A DNA stretch of 64,000 nucleotides, taken from contig DATJSU010000011.1 in assembly GCA_035503915.1 (NCBI GenBank), positions 62,001-126,000 of the forward strand, read 5' to 3'. The notes under the pieces were generated by a model. The model did no database searches. It was not told where the DNA came from and saw nothing but the letters and a program-made list of their open reading frames with translations. This document shows positions 26,990 to 35,006 of the stretch, one piece after another (within the stretch, counting starts at the first letter, position 1; every line of letters begins with the position of its first letter). A program made the position numbers and the translations under genes. Origin of the DNA: DATJMJ01 sp035503915 (GTDB taxonomy: Bacteria > Actinomycetota > Acidimicrobiia > Acidimicrobiales > Palsa-688).

Positions 26990-27856
26990 ATGGACTTCCT
27001 TTCTCCGACGACCTTGGCGGAGGCGCTCGAGGCAAAAGCTGAGCGCCCAGAGGCCTTGCCGATCATGGGCGGGACTGACGTGATGGTCGAGGTCAACTTT
27101 GGCCGCCGGCGGCCGGCCGCTTTGCTGGACCTCACCAAGGTGCCCGAACTTGCCGAGTGGGGCCGCGATGACGGCGTTCTGCGCGTCGGTGCGGGGGTCA
27201 CCTATACGCGGGTGATCGAAGAGCTCGGTAGGTTGCTCCCCGGCCTGGCGATTGCCTCCCGGACGGTCGGCTCACCCCAGATCCGCAACAGGGGGACCGT
27301 TGGAGGTAATTTGGGTTCGGCCTCCCCGGCGGGTGATGCTCACCCGCCTCTTCTCGCAGCCGGGGCTGAGGTCGAGGTGGCGTCGGCCCGAGGCCGAAGG
27401 ACCGTGCCGGTCGAGGAGTTTTTCATCGGGCCGAAACGCAACGTGCTTGCTCCCGACGAGCTGGTGCTCGCTTTCCGGAGCCGGCCAGCGGCGGGGCCGG
27501 AGCAATTTTGCAAGGTTGGTACCCGCAATGCGATGGTGATCGCAGTGGCGTCGTTCTCGCTCGCTCTCGACCCCGCAGAACGGCGTGTGGGTACCGGGAT
27601 CGGTTCTGCCGCTCCCACCCCTCGCCGAGCCAAAGAAGCAGAAGCCTTCTTGGAGGACGAGCTCGCCGAGGACGACTTGTGGGGCATGCCGCGCGCGCTC
27701 GGGCCACAAGTGGTGAACCGTTTCTCGGAGCTCGTCGTTTTGGCAGCCTCACCTATCGACGACGTGCGCGGCACTGCGGCCTACCGCAAGCACGCACTTG
27801 GCGTCATGGCTCGCAGAGCGCTTTGCTGGGCCTGGGACGAGTACCAGAGGAGCTGA
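26990..27856 (+). CDS. Molybdenum hydroxylase FAD-binding subunit
   Basis: Electron-transfer subunit of the xanthine dehydrogenase/CO dehydrogenase medium-chain family, 288 residues. N-terminal LPIMGGTDVMVEVNFGRR and TVGSPQIRNRGTVGGNLGSASPAGDAHPPLL form the FAD site; the C-terminal domain has the CODH flavoprotein shape. The ATG follows the previous stop directly. It probably joins the 2Fe-2S (27859) and molybdenum (28341) subunits, and could also serve the FAD-less XdhD-like protein upstream, as YgfM is thought to do. Confidence 0.92.
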   Translation: MDFLSPTTLAEALEAKAERPEALPIMGGTDVMVEVNFGRRRPAALLDLTKVPELAEWGRDDGVLRVGAGVTYTRVIEELGRLLPGLAIASRTVGSPQIRNRGTVGGNLGSASPAGDAHPPLLAAGAEVEVASARGRRTVPVEEFFIGPKRNVLAPDELVLAFRSRPAAGPEQFCKVGTRNAMVIAVASFSLALDPAERRVGTGIGSAAPTPRRAKEAEAFLEDELAEDDLWGMPRALGPQVVNRFSELVVLAASPIDDVRGTAAYRKHALGVMARRALCWAWDEYQRS

Positions 27857-27858
27857 TC

Positions 27859-28344
27859 GTGCGGCTTTCGCTAACTGTCAACTCGCGACCTTACCAAGCC
27901 GAGGGCGTCTGGGAAGGTGAGAGCCTGCTCTACGTGCTTCGCGAACGCCTCGGGTTCTGGGGTGCGAAAAATGCCTGCGAACAAGGCGAATGCGGCTCCT
28001 GCAGCGTCGTGTTGGACGGCGTGCTCGTATGTGCCTGCCTCGTTGCCGCGGGCCAAGCGCAGCACAGTGAGATCCTCACCGTGGAGGGCCTGACCCCAGG
28101 GCGCAGCCCCGACGACCTCGGTCCGGTACAGCGAGCGTTCCTGGAAGCGGGTGCGGTCCAATGTGGGTTTTGCACCCCTGGCCTCATCGTCGCCAGCCAT
28201 GAGCTCTTGCGCCAGAACCCGGCGCCGACGGACGCGCAGGTTCGCGAGGCGCTGGCCGGTAACCTTTGTCGTTGCACCGGTTATGAAAAGATCCTTGACG
28301 CGGTGCGGCTGGCCGCGGCGGGCCTCGAAGGAGGCCCCCTGTGA
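27859..28344 (+). CDS. Molybdenum hydroxylase [2Fe-2S] subunit
   Basis: Small electron-transfer subunit of 161 residues with a plant-type ferredoxin domain (CEQGECGSCSVVLDG...C) and a second all-helical cluster domain (CGFCTPGLIV and LCRCTGYEKI). The GTG start at 27859 has a GAGGAG site six bases upstream. Its stop overlaps the GTG of the molybdenum subunit. With the genes on either side it makes a standard three-subunit molybdenum hydroxylase. Confidence 0.94.
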   Translation: MRLSLTVNSRPYQAEGVWEGESLLYVLRERLGFWGAKNACEQGECGSCSVVLDGVLVCACLVAAGQAQHSEILTVEGLTPGRSPDDLGPVQRAFLEAGAVQCGFCTPGLIVASHELLRQNPAPTDAQVREALAGNLCRCTGYEKILDAVRLAAAGLEGGPL

Positions 28345-30674
28345 GCACGGTCCTCAGCCAGCCCTGGGCAGGCGAGCGGGAACGCCTCGGCCTTCGTGGT
28401 GGCGTCGGCAGCGATGCGCCAAGGCCCGACGGGATCCTCAAAGTCAAGGGTCGTTTTGCTTTTTCGTCGGACCTATGGGCGGAGGGGATGATCTGGGGGG
28501 CGACTGCGCGCAGCCCTCATCCCCGTGCCCTCATTGCTGGCATAGATGTATCGGAGGCCTTGCGCCTCCCTGGTGTGCGCTGCGTCCTCACGCAGGAGGA
28601 TGTGCCGGGCCGGAAGACCTACGGCCTGGAAGTGGCCGACCAGCCCGTGCTCGCTATTGACGAGGTACGCTACCAAGGCGAACCCATTGCCATCGTCGCC
28701 GCGGACGACCCAGAAACGGCTAGGCGAGCTGCGGCAGCGGTCTACGTCGGTTACAACGTCCTCGAACCTGTTGTAGATCCCGAAGAAGCGCTTCGCACGA
28801 GCTCCGACAAGGTGCACCCGACCGGCAATATCGTGCGTCACCTAAAGGTCCGGCGCGGTGACCCGGACGCGACCGCGGACATCGTCGTCAGCGGGGAGTA
28901 TGAAGTTCGCATGCAGGACCAGGCTTTCTTGGGGCCCGAATCAGGGTTGGCGGTACCTGCCGAGGACGGCGGCGTCGACCTTTACGTAGCAACTCAATGG
29001 CTGCACGTGGACCAAGACCAAGTGGCCGCGAGCCTCGGGCTGCCGGCTGGCAAAGTGCGCCTCTCGCTCTCGGGCGTAGGCGGGGCCTTCGGCGCCCGCG
29101 AAGACCTTTCCCTCCAGGTCCACCTTTGCATGCTCGCGCTCCGCACAGGGCGGCCGGTCAAAATGGTGTACTCGAGGGAAGAATCGTTCTTCGGGCACGT
29201 GCACCGCCACCCCGCCCGCCTCCGCTACACCCACGGCGCCAATAGGGACGGCAAGCTCGTCTATGTCAAGGCGGAAATATTGCTCGACGGGGGCGCGTAC
29301 ATGTCGAGCTCGAGGGCAGTGGTCGCCAACGCCGGCACGCTCGGCATAGGGCCCTACGAAGTCCCCAACGTGTCCATGGACGCGTACGGCGTGTACACCA
29401 ACAACCCCCCCTGCGGTGCCATGCGCGGGTTCGGTGCTGTGCAGGCGTGTTTCGCCTACGAGTCCCAGATGGACAGGCTCGCCGCAGCCCTTGGAGTTGG
29501 CCCCGTCGAGCTTCGCGCGCGCAATGCGATGGCGGAGGGCTCTGTGATGCCTACCGGCCAGGTCGTGGAGGGCCCCGCGCCCGTCGCCGAGCTCCTCCGC
29601 CGGGTGCACTCAGCGCCGCTGCCGCCCGCTCTGGGGGCGGCGGCCGCTGCAACATCGCTGCCTGGTGGAGCAGCGAACACGACCCACGGGGAAGGGGTCG
29701 CGCGGGGGGTCGGTTACGCCCTAGGTTTCAAGAACGTCGGCTTTTCAGAAGGGTTTGATGACTATTCGACGGCTCGTGTGTCTCTCGCGAGGGCAGGTGG
29801 GCGCCCGATCGCGACCGTCCATACAGCAGCGGCCGAAGTGGGGCAAGGCCTCGTGACTGTGCAGGCTCAGATCGCTCGCACCGAGCTCGGGACCGAGCAG
29901 GTAGTGGTGGAGACAGCCGATACGCAGGTTGGGAGCGCTGGTTCCTCTTCGGCTTCCAGGCAAACCTACGTCACCGGCGGCGCCGTGAAAGCGGCGTGCG
30001 CCGAGGTGCGGGAAGTCCTCTTCGAGCGCGCCGCCCAGCTGCTCGGGTGCCTGCCGGCGGATCTGGTCATTGCGGACGAAGCAGTTGTTGTTCGCGAGGG
30101 AGGAGGCTTTGGGGCAGACAGGGCAGTGCCCTTGGTCGAGTTGGTCGCCGATGGCCCTGTGGAGCGTACGGTTCAATGGCGCCACCGCCCGACGCAGCCC
30201 GTCGACCCGGAGACAGGGCAGGGAAATGCCCACGTCCAGTACTGTTTTGCCGCGCACCGGGCAGTCGTGGACGTCGACGTCGAGCTCGGGTTGGTCAAGG
30301 TCGTCGAGATAGTCACTGCACAGGATGTGGGCAAAGCGATCAATCCCTCGGCAGTCCTTGGCCAGATCCATGGGGGGACGGCACAGGGCCTCGGTCTGGC
30401 GCTCATGGAAGAGATCCAAGTCGAAGGTGGCCGAGTGAAGAACGCGTCATTTACCGACTACCTCATCCCAACCATTTTGGACATGCCGCCCATGCGTGTC
30501 GACGTCCTCGAGCTTGGCGACCCATTTGCTCCCTACGGGCTGAGGGGAGTTGGCGAAGCGCCCACGATTTCTTCAACTCCCGCCATTGTTGCTGCAGTCC
30601 GGGCTGCAACCGGTCGGGACCTCACGCGCGTACCGGTGCGCCCGGAAGACATTATCGGGGAGGTGGCTTCATGA
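28341..30674 (+). CDS. Xanthine dehydrogenase-type molybdenum subunit
   Basis: Large catalytic subunit, 777 residues, binding molybdopterin cytosine dinucleotide. Visible motifs are SGVGGAFGAREDLS, VYSREESFFGHVHRHP, CGAMRGFGAVQ, EVGQGLVTVQAQIARTELG and the catalytic-Glu region RGVGEAPTISSTPAIV. It has GTGA overlap with the FeS subunit and ATGA overlap with xdhC. Together with genes 26990 and 27859 it forms a second molybdenum hydroxylase besides the fused one at 22221, so two different hydroxylation positions or substrates are likely. Confidence 0.92.
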   Translation: MSTVLSQPWAGERERLGLRGGVGSDAPRPDGILKVKGRFAFSSDLWAEGMIWGATARSPHPRALIAGIDVSEALRLPGVRCVLTQEDVPGRKTYGLEVADQPVLAIDEVRYQGEPIAIVAADDPETARRAAAAVYVGYNVLEPVVDPEEALRTSSDKVHPTGNIVRHLKVRRGDPDATADIVVSGEYEVRMQDQAFLGPESGLAVPAEDGGVDLYVATQWLHVDQDQVAASLGLPAGKVRLSLSGVGGAFGAREDLSLQVHLCMLALRTGRPVKMVYSREESFFGHVHRHPARLRYTHGANRDGKLVYVKAEILLDGGAYMSSSRAVVANAGTLGIGPYEVPNVSMDAYGVYTNNPPCGAMRGFGAVQACFAYESQMDRLAAALGVGPVELRARNAMAEGSVMPTGQVVEGPAPVAELLRRVHSAPLPPALGAAAAATSLPGGAANTTHGEGVARGVGYALGFKNVGFSEGFDDYSTARVSLARAGGRPIATVHTAAAEVGQGLVTVQAQIARTELGTEQVVVETADTQVGSAGSSSASRQTYVTGGAVKAACAEVREVLFERAAQLLGCLPADLVIADEAVVVREGGGFGADRAVPLVELVADGPVERTVQWRHRPTQPVDPETGQGNAHVQYCFAAHRAVVDVDVELGLVKVVEIVTAQDVGKAINPSAVLGQIHGGTAQGLGLALMEEIQVEGGRVKNASFTDYLIPTILDMPPMRVDVLELGDPFAPYGLRGVGEAPTISSTPAIVAAVRAATGRDLTRVPVRPEDIIGEVAS

Positions 30675-31891
30675 AAGGTGTCTTTCAAGAGGTGCAGGAG
30701 TGGTTGGCAAGAGGCGAGCCCGTCGCCCTTGCGCGCGTGGTCGAAGTCGTCGGGTCGGGAGTGCGCCCTGCCGGTGCGGCGATCGCCGTTACTGGCTCTG
30801 AAGTGATCGGCTCAGCGTCGGGCGGGTGCGTCGAAGGAGCTCTCGTTGAAGAGGCGCGCGCTGCTCTCGCTGACGAAGGCAAGGCGCGTTTGCGCACCTT
30901 CGGTTGTAGCGACGACGAGGCATTCGATGTCGGGCTGACATGCGGAGGGCTCGTGCGCGTGCTCATCGAGCGCTTCGATACGCCGTCGACTGATGAGATG
31001 CCCTGGCTCGACCGGCTCCTCGCAATGATCAACGAAGGTAAAGGTGTGGCGTTGGTAGAGGTGATCGATGGCCCCCCACAACTCCTCGGCTGGAAAGGGA
31101 TAGTGCCTGCGGACGCGCTCATCGGCCTTGGCAGCCACGCGACGGTCGATTTTGCCGGAGCTGACCGACAGTTCCCCACCCAGGTGGCGCGGGACGCCGT
31201 GGCTGATCTCGCAGCTGAACGCAGCGCCGCCCATACTTACCACCTCCGGGGTGAGCGTGGGGAGGTCGAAGTGACGGTGTTTGTCGATACTTTTCCCGCG
31301 CCCCCTGAGATGGTCATTGTCGGCGCAGCGAGTTTCACCGCCGCATTGACTGGGCAGGCCAAGCTCCTCGGCTACCACGTGGTCGTGTGCGACGCGCGGC
31401 CTGTGTTCGCAACTCCCGGCCGCTTCCCCCTCGCCGACGAGGTCGTAGCCGAGTGGCCGGACCGGTACCTGCAAAGGACAGGGGCTCGCCTTGGGCCGCG
31501 CGACGCCCTCTGCGTGCTCACCCACGACCCGAAGTTCGACGTGACGGCGATCCTTGCGGCGCTGCGGACCGAGGTGGGCTACATCGGGGTGATGGGGTCG
31601 CGGCGTACGCAAGAAGACCGCCGCAAGCGCCTGCTGGAGGCGGGCGCGACACAAGCCGAGCTTGCGCGCCTGCGCGGACCCGTCGGTTTGGACCTCGGCG
31701 CTAGCTCTTCGGAAGAGACGGCCGTTTCGATCGTGGGAGAGATAATTGCTCTCCGGCACGGACGCGGAGGCGGCTCCCTGGCGAGCTCGCAAGCACCTAT
31801 TCACCCGGTGGTGGAGGCTCTCGGCGGCGCAGGGCCCCTGGCCGCGAGCTCAGCCGACGTACCGAGCGTGCACAGCCACGACCGCTCCTAG
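30671..31891 (+). CDS. xdhC: XdhC-family molybdenum cofactor insertion factor
   Basis: Chaperone that binds molybdenum cofactor, supports its sulfuration and delivers it to xanthine dehydrogenase. The 406 residues contain the N-terminal XdhC/CoxI motif (VGSGVRPAGAAIAV, ASGGCVEGAL, LTCGG), a central linker and the C-terminal Rossmann domain (MVIVGAASFTAAL, YIGVMGSRRTQEDRRKRLLEAG, GLDLGASSSEETAVSIVGEI). The ATG overlaps the stop of the molybdenum subunit. The last ~40 residues after RHGRGGG look non-conserved and overlap the next open frame. Confidence 0.92.
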   Translation: MKGVFQEVQEWLARGEPVALARVVEVVGSGVRPAGAAIAVTGSEVIGSASGGCVEGALVEEARAALADEGKARLRTFGCSDDEAFDVGLTCGGLVRVLIERFDTPSTDEMPWLDRLLAMINEGKGVALVEVIDGPPQLLGWKGIVPADALIGLGSHATVDFAGADRQFPTQVARDAVADLAAERSAAHTYHLRGERGEVEVTVFVDTFPAPPEMVIVGAASFTAALTGQAKLLGYHVVVCDARPVFATPGRFPLADEVVAEWPDRYLQRTGARLGPRDALCVLTHDPKFDVTAILAALRTEVGYIGVMGSRRTQEDRRKRLLEAGATQAELARLRGPVGLDLGASSSEETAVSIVGEIIALRHGRGGGSLASSQAPIHPVVEALGGAGPLAASSADVPSVHSHDRS

Positions 31892-32456
31892 GAAGAGTTC
31901 CTGCGGCAGGACGGGGGCGGTCGTGCTCTGCGCCGGGGCCGGGAGCCGCTACGCGAGCCCAGACGGCCGCCACAAGTTGCTCGCTTTGTTCCGCGGCCGG
32001 CCGCTCGTCAGTTGGGCGCTGGAGAGCGCGCTCGAAGCCGCGCTCGGGCCGGCAATAGCGGTGGCGGGCGCGGTCGACCTTTCGGGCATGGTGCCAGCGG
32101 GCTACGTCGTTGTCCAAAACCCGAGGTGGGACGCGGGGATCGCCACTTCGTTGCAATGTGGCGTCGCTGCCGCGCGCGAGCGCGGTCTCGACGCAATTGT
32201 GGTCGGGCTCGGCGACCAGCCGCTCGTGCCTGCGTCTGCCTGGAAGGCAGTCGGCGCCTCACGTTTTCCTATTGCCGTGGCCACTTATTCCGGGGCGCGG
32301 CGCAACCCGGTGCGCTTGGCGAGCACCGTTTGGGACGAGCTGCCTCTCTCGGGTGACCAAGGCGCGCGAGCCCTGGTACGTGAGCGCCCAGAGTTGGTCG
32401 AGGAAATCCCCTGCGAAGGTGACCCGAGGGACGTCGACACCGCTGATGACCTGTGA
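31746..32456 (+). CDS. MobA-like nucleotidyltransferase (molybdenum cofactor maturation)
   Basis: Probably transfers CMP to molybdopterin (MocA-type) for the adjacent hydroxylases. The recognisable domain starts near 31911 (VVLCAGAGSRY, then KLLALFRGRPLVSWALE, NPRWDAGIATSLQCGV, GLGDQPLV) and runs to 32456. The start is a problem. The only in-frame candidates are TTG at 31746, deep inside xdhC, or GTG at 31923, which would remove part of the first strand. XdhC and MocA domains are fused in some bacteria, so a frameshift between the two frames (offset +1) is possible. A 241-bp gap without a recognisable gene follows, holding an ACCGCTCG...CGAGCGGT inverted repeat (32501-32508 and 32554-32561). 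Confidence 0.8.
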   Translation: MLSGTDAEAAPWRARKHLFTRWWRLSAAQGPWPRAQPTYRACTATTAPRKSSCGRTGAVVLCAGAGSRYASPDGRHKLLALFRGRPLVSWALESALEAALGPAIAVAGAVDLSGMVPAGYVVVQNPRWDAGIATSLQCGVAAARERGLDAIVVGLGDQPLVPASAWKAVGASRFPIAVATYSGARRNPVRLASTVWDELPLSGDQGARALVRERPELVEEIPCEGDPRDVDTADDL

Positions 32457-32697
32457 GCGTGCCTCCTTGACTTCCAGCTCTCCGATCCCCCCAAACAAGT
32501 ACCGCTCGAGAGGGGGGCTATCCTCGCGACAACTGTCCCTCCCGGTGCGCTCGCGAGCGGTTCGAGCTTCAGGATGTAGCGGGTCACTGCGGGGCCGACC
32601 AATTGGGAGGCACACAACCTCTACTGCGGGCGCAGCCTGGGACGCCAGGGTGCGACCTCCTGTGGCAAGAATTCATGGTCGGTTGAACTCAAGGCAA

Positions 32698-33585
32698 CTA
32701 GACGCGGCGGGAGAGCGCCAGGACCGCTTCGATCACGGGGTTTTGTCCTGCCCCGTCTGTGCGCAGCGTGAGGAGCTCAGTGCGGTGCACCAGGCGGGCG
32801 CCAGAGAGCGGGGCCCCGGTCACACTGTCGTCGCCCTCGACCGCCCAGTCGGGCAAGAGCGCCGCCCCGAGCCCTGCGCCCACCAGCTTGAGGAGCGTGC
32901 CAAGGTCAGCGCCCTCGTAGAGGACCGGCTCTTTCCACGAGGCCCCCTGGTGGCGGCGCGTAGCACCGCCCTCTAACAACGCCGGGGCCACAAGCCATGG
33001 CGCATCGGCCAGCACTTCCAGGGAGATTTCGGGGCGGGCGGCGAGGGGGTGGCCCCGCTGGAGCGCCACGACCAGTGGCGCCTGCGCGACCCACCTCGAA
33101 GTCAAAAGGCCAGTGCCGGAGAGGTGCAGGGGTTCGCTCGGGCCCGTGATGCCGTCCACCAGGGCTGCGTCGACGGCGCCGCTTGCCAGCAAGTTGATCG
33201 CCTCGGTGGCGACCACCGATTTGACGGACACCTTGAGGTCGGGGGACTGGGACCGCACCGAGCGCAGGGCGACCGCTAAGAGCTGCGGGCTGGCGAGGGG
33301 CGAAAGCGCCACCTTCACTGCCCCGGGGCGCTGGCGGAAGCGGGCGAGCTCGCTAGATGCCACGTCCAAGCGGAGCAGGACCTGAGCGGCGTGCTCGGCA
33401 AGGCGGCGCCCGGCGGCTGTCGGTCGCACCGGGCGACGCTCGACGAGGAGCTGGCCAAGCTCTGCTTCCAGGGACGCAACCTGCTGAGAGACAGCGGACT
33501 GGGTAAAGCCCAGCTGTCTCGCCGCCACCGTGAACGAACCGCACCTGACCACGGCGAGCAAGGCGCGAAGGTCCCTTACCTCCAC
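32698..33585 (-). CDS. LysR-family transcriptional regulator
   Basis: A 295-residue regulator with an N-terminal winged helix (FTVAARQLGFTQSAVSQQVASLEAELG) and a LysR effector-binding domain beginning near VKVALSPLASPQLL and including GAVDAALVDG and LLKLVGAGLGAALLPDW. The start is GTG at 33585. It is divergent from the amidotransferase-like/DinB/HAD genes across a 74-bp gap, so it most likely controls them and itself. The purine operon ends facing its 3' side. No effector can be inferred. Confidence 0.9.
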   Translation of the reverse strand: MEVRDLRALLAVVRCGSFTVAARQLGFTQSAVSQQVASLEAELGQLLVERRPVRPTAAGRRLAEHAAQVLLRLDVASSELARFRQRPGAVKVALSPLASPQLLAVALRSVRSQSPDLKVSVKSVVATEAINLLASGAVDAALVDGITGPSEPLHLSGTGLLTSRWVAQAPLVVALQRGHPLAARPEISLEVLADAPWLVAPALLEGGATRRHQGASWKEPVLYEGADLGTLLKLVGAGLGAALLPDWAVEGDDSVTGAPLSGARLVHRTELLTLRTDGAGQNPVIEAVLALSRRV

Positions 33586-33659
33586 TTCATAAGCCTAACT
33601 GATGTGGACATGCTGAATTATCGTTGGATCTTCTCTCGTAGGCAGGGCAGCATAACTGT

Positions 33660-34433
33660 ATGAGCACATCGCAGCCCGCTATTTCTGTTTCCCAGCCACC
33701 CCGGGTAGCCCTCGTCGGAGATCGCTCGCCCGAGGTGCAGGCCCACGACCGTATCCCAGCGATCATCGATTTTGTCAATGCTGGTGCCAGGGATCCCATC
33801 GAGATCTACTGGTTGGGTTCGGCGAGCATCACGAGCCCTGAGGACGTCGCTGGCTTCGATGGCGTCTGGGTTATCCCCGGCAGCCCCTACCAGAGCATGG
33901 AGGGAGCCCTCTACGCGATCGAGGCGGCCCGCACTTCACAGACGCCGCTCTTTGGCACGTGCGGAGGATTTCAGCACATCTTGGTCGAGTTTGCGCGCAA
34001 CGTTTGCGGGCTTGGCAATGTTGCTCACGCAGAGGTCGACCCCAGCGCAACCGAACAGCTGATTGTCCCGCTGCACTGCTCACTTCTTGGCGAGGAAGCA
34101 GCGATCGTGGTCGAGCCCGGGACCAAAGCCGCTGAGATAATGGGAGCTGGTGCCGGCACGGAAAGGTTTTTTTGCCGGTACGGCTTGAACTCGCAGTACG
34201 CGCAGGCTCTTCGCTCGGCCGGACTGGTCTTCAGTGCCTGCGACGAGCTCGGCGACCCGCGGGTCGTGGAGCTGCCCGGGCACCCGTTTTACCTGGGTTC
34301 GCTGTTCCAGCCCGAGCTTTCCTCTGGGCCGGACTGGGCTCATCCTCTTATCGTCGCCTTCGCCACTGCCGTGCGGGAGCACGCTACCAGGACGGGTGCC
34401 ATCGCTGCCCTCGTGGGTGGGACGGCCGCGTGA
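33660..34433 (+). CDS. CTP synthase C-terminal-like glutamine amidotransferase homologue
   Basis: A 257-residue class I glutamine-amidotransferase fold resembling the C-terminal half of CTP synthase, with no synthetase domain. It has VWVIPGSPYQSMEGAL and the nucleophile elbow FGTCGGFQH (Cys101). The usual catalytic His of the FHPE motif is replaced by Gln217 (LFQPELSS). That combination matches the family annotated as CTP-synthase C-terminal-related (seleno)protein, some members of which carry selenocysteine at the nucleophile position; here it is an ordinary TGC cysteine. Glutaminase activity is therefore doubtful. It is coupled to the DinB gene by GTGA. Confidence 0.82.
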   Translation: MSTSQPAISVSQPPRVALVGDRSPEVQAHDRIPAIIDFVNAGARDPIEIYWLGSASITSPEDVAGFDGVWVIPGSPYQSMEGALYAIEAARTSQTPLFGTCGGFQHILVEFARNVCGLGNVAHAEVDPSATEQLIVPLHCSLLGEEAAIVVEPGTKAAEIMGAGAGTERFFCRYGLNSQYAQALRSAGLVFSACDELGDPRVVELPGHPFYLGSLFQPELSSGPDWAHPLIVAFATAVREHATRTGAIAALVGGTAA

Positions 34434-34954
34434 GCATTGTCCCTGACACCAAGGACTGGACCTGGGTCCTGCAGAGGGCTTGTCCTGAGTGCGGTTTTGA
34501 CACGCGGCAGGTCACCAAGGAAGAAGTCCCGCGGGTCTTGCGCGAAAACGCCGCCGAATGGGGGAAGATCTTGGCCGCCGAGCCGACCCGGCTCGCCCTC
34601 CGGCCGTCCCCGAGCCGCTGGTCCACACTCGAGTACGCGTGCCACGTGCGCGACGTGTTCGTCAAGTTCGACCAACGATTGGCGCTGATGCTGTCCGAGG
34701 AGGGCCCCCAGTTCCTCAACTGGGACCAGGATGCAACGGCTGTTGCGGAGCGTTACAACGAGCAAGTACCGGCAGAAGTTTCGGCCCAGTTGCAGGGCGC
34801 GGCCTTGGCGCTCGCAGCGCGGTTTGCCGCCGTCCAACCAGGTCAATGGCAACGGAGCGGGCAGCGCAGCGACGGGGCGCGTTTTACCGTCGAGACGCTC
34901 GGGCGTTACATGGTCCACGACCCCGTCCACCACCTCTACGACGTGCGGGAATGA
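34430..34954 (+). CDS. DinB-superfamily protein
   Basis: A four-helix-bundle DinB/YfiT-like protein of 174 residues. The conserved pattern is a helix with STLEYACHVRDVF and a late HDPVHHLYDV; the histidines would bind a divalent metal. Members include thiol-dependent S-transferases using mycothiol or bacillithiol, and many of unknown role. It begins with GTG overlapping the stop of the amidotransferase-like gene and sits in the LysR-linked operon. The N-terminal ACPECGFDTRQV segment, with its CxxC, may bind zinc. Confidence 0.8.
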   Translation: MSIVPDTKDWTWVLQRACPECGFDTRQVTKEEVPRVLRENAAEWGKILAAEPTRLALRPSPSRWSTLEYACHVRDVFVKFDQRLALMLSEEGPQFLNWDQDATAVAERYNEQVPAEVSAQLQGAALALAARFAAVQPGQWQRSGQRSDGARFTVETLGRYMVHDPVHHLYDVRE

Positions 34955-35006
34955 GCTATCGGCCCACCATCCCCTAACCTTTGCCTGGCAGGAGGTGAGG
35001 CAAGCG

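Noticed and set aside
32457..32697. Extra gene between the MobA-like and LysR genes
   Set aside because: No start with a ribosome binding site and no motif; only a spaced 8-bp inverted repeat.
33960..33962. Selenocysteine at the nucleophile of the amidotransferase-like protein
   Set aside because: The codon is TGC, not TGA, so it is an ordinary cysteine.
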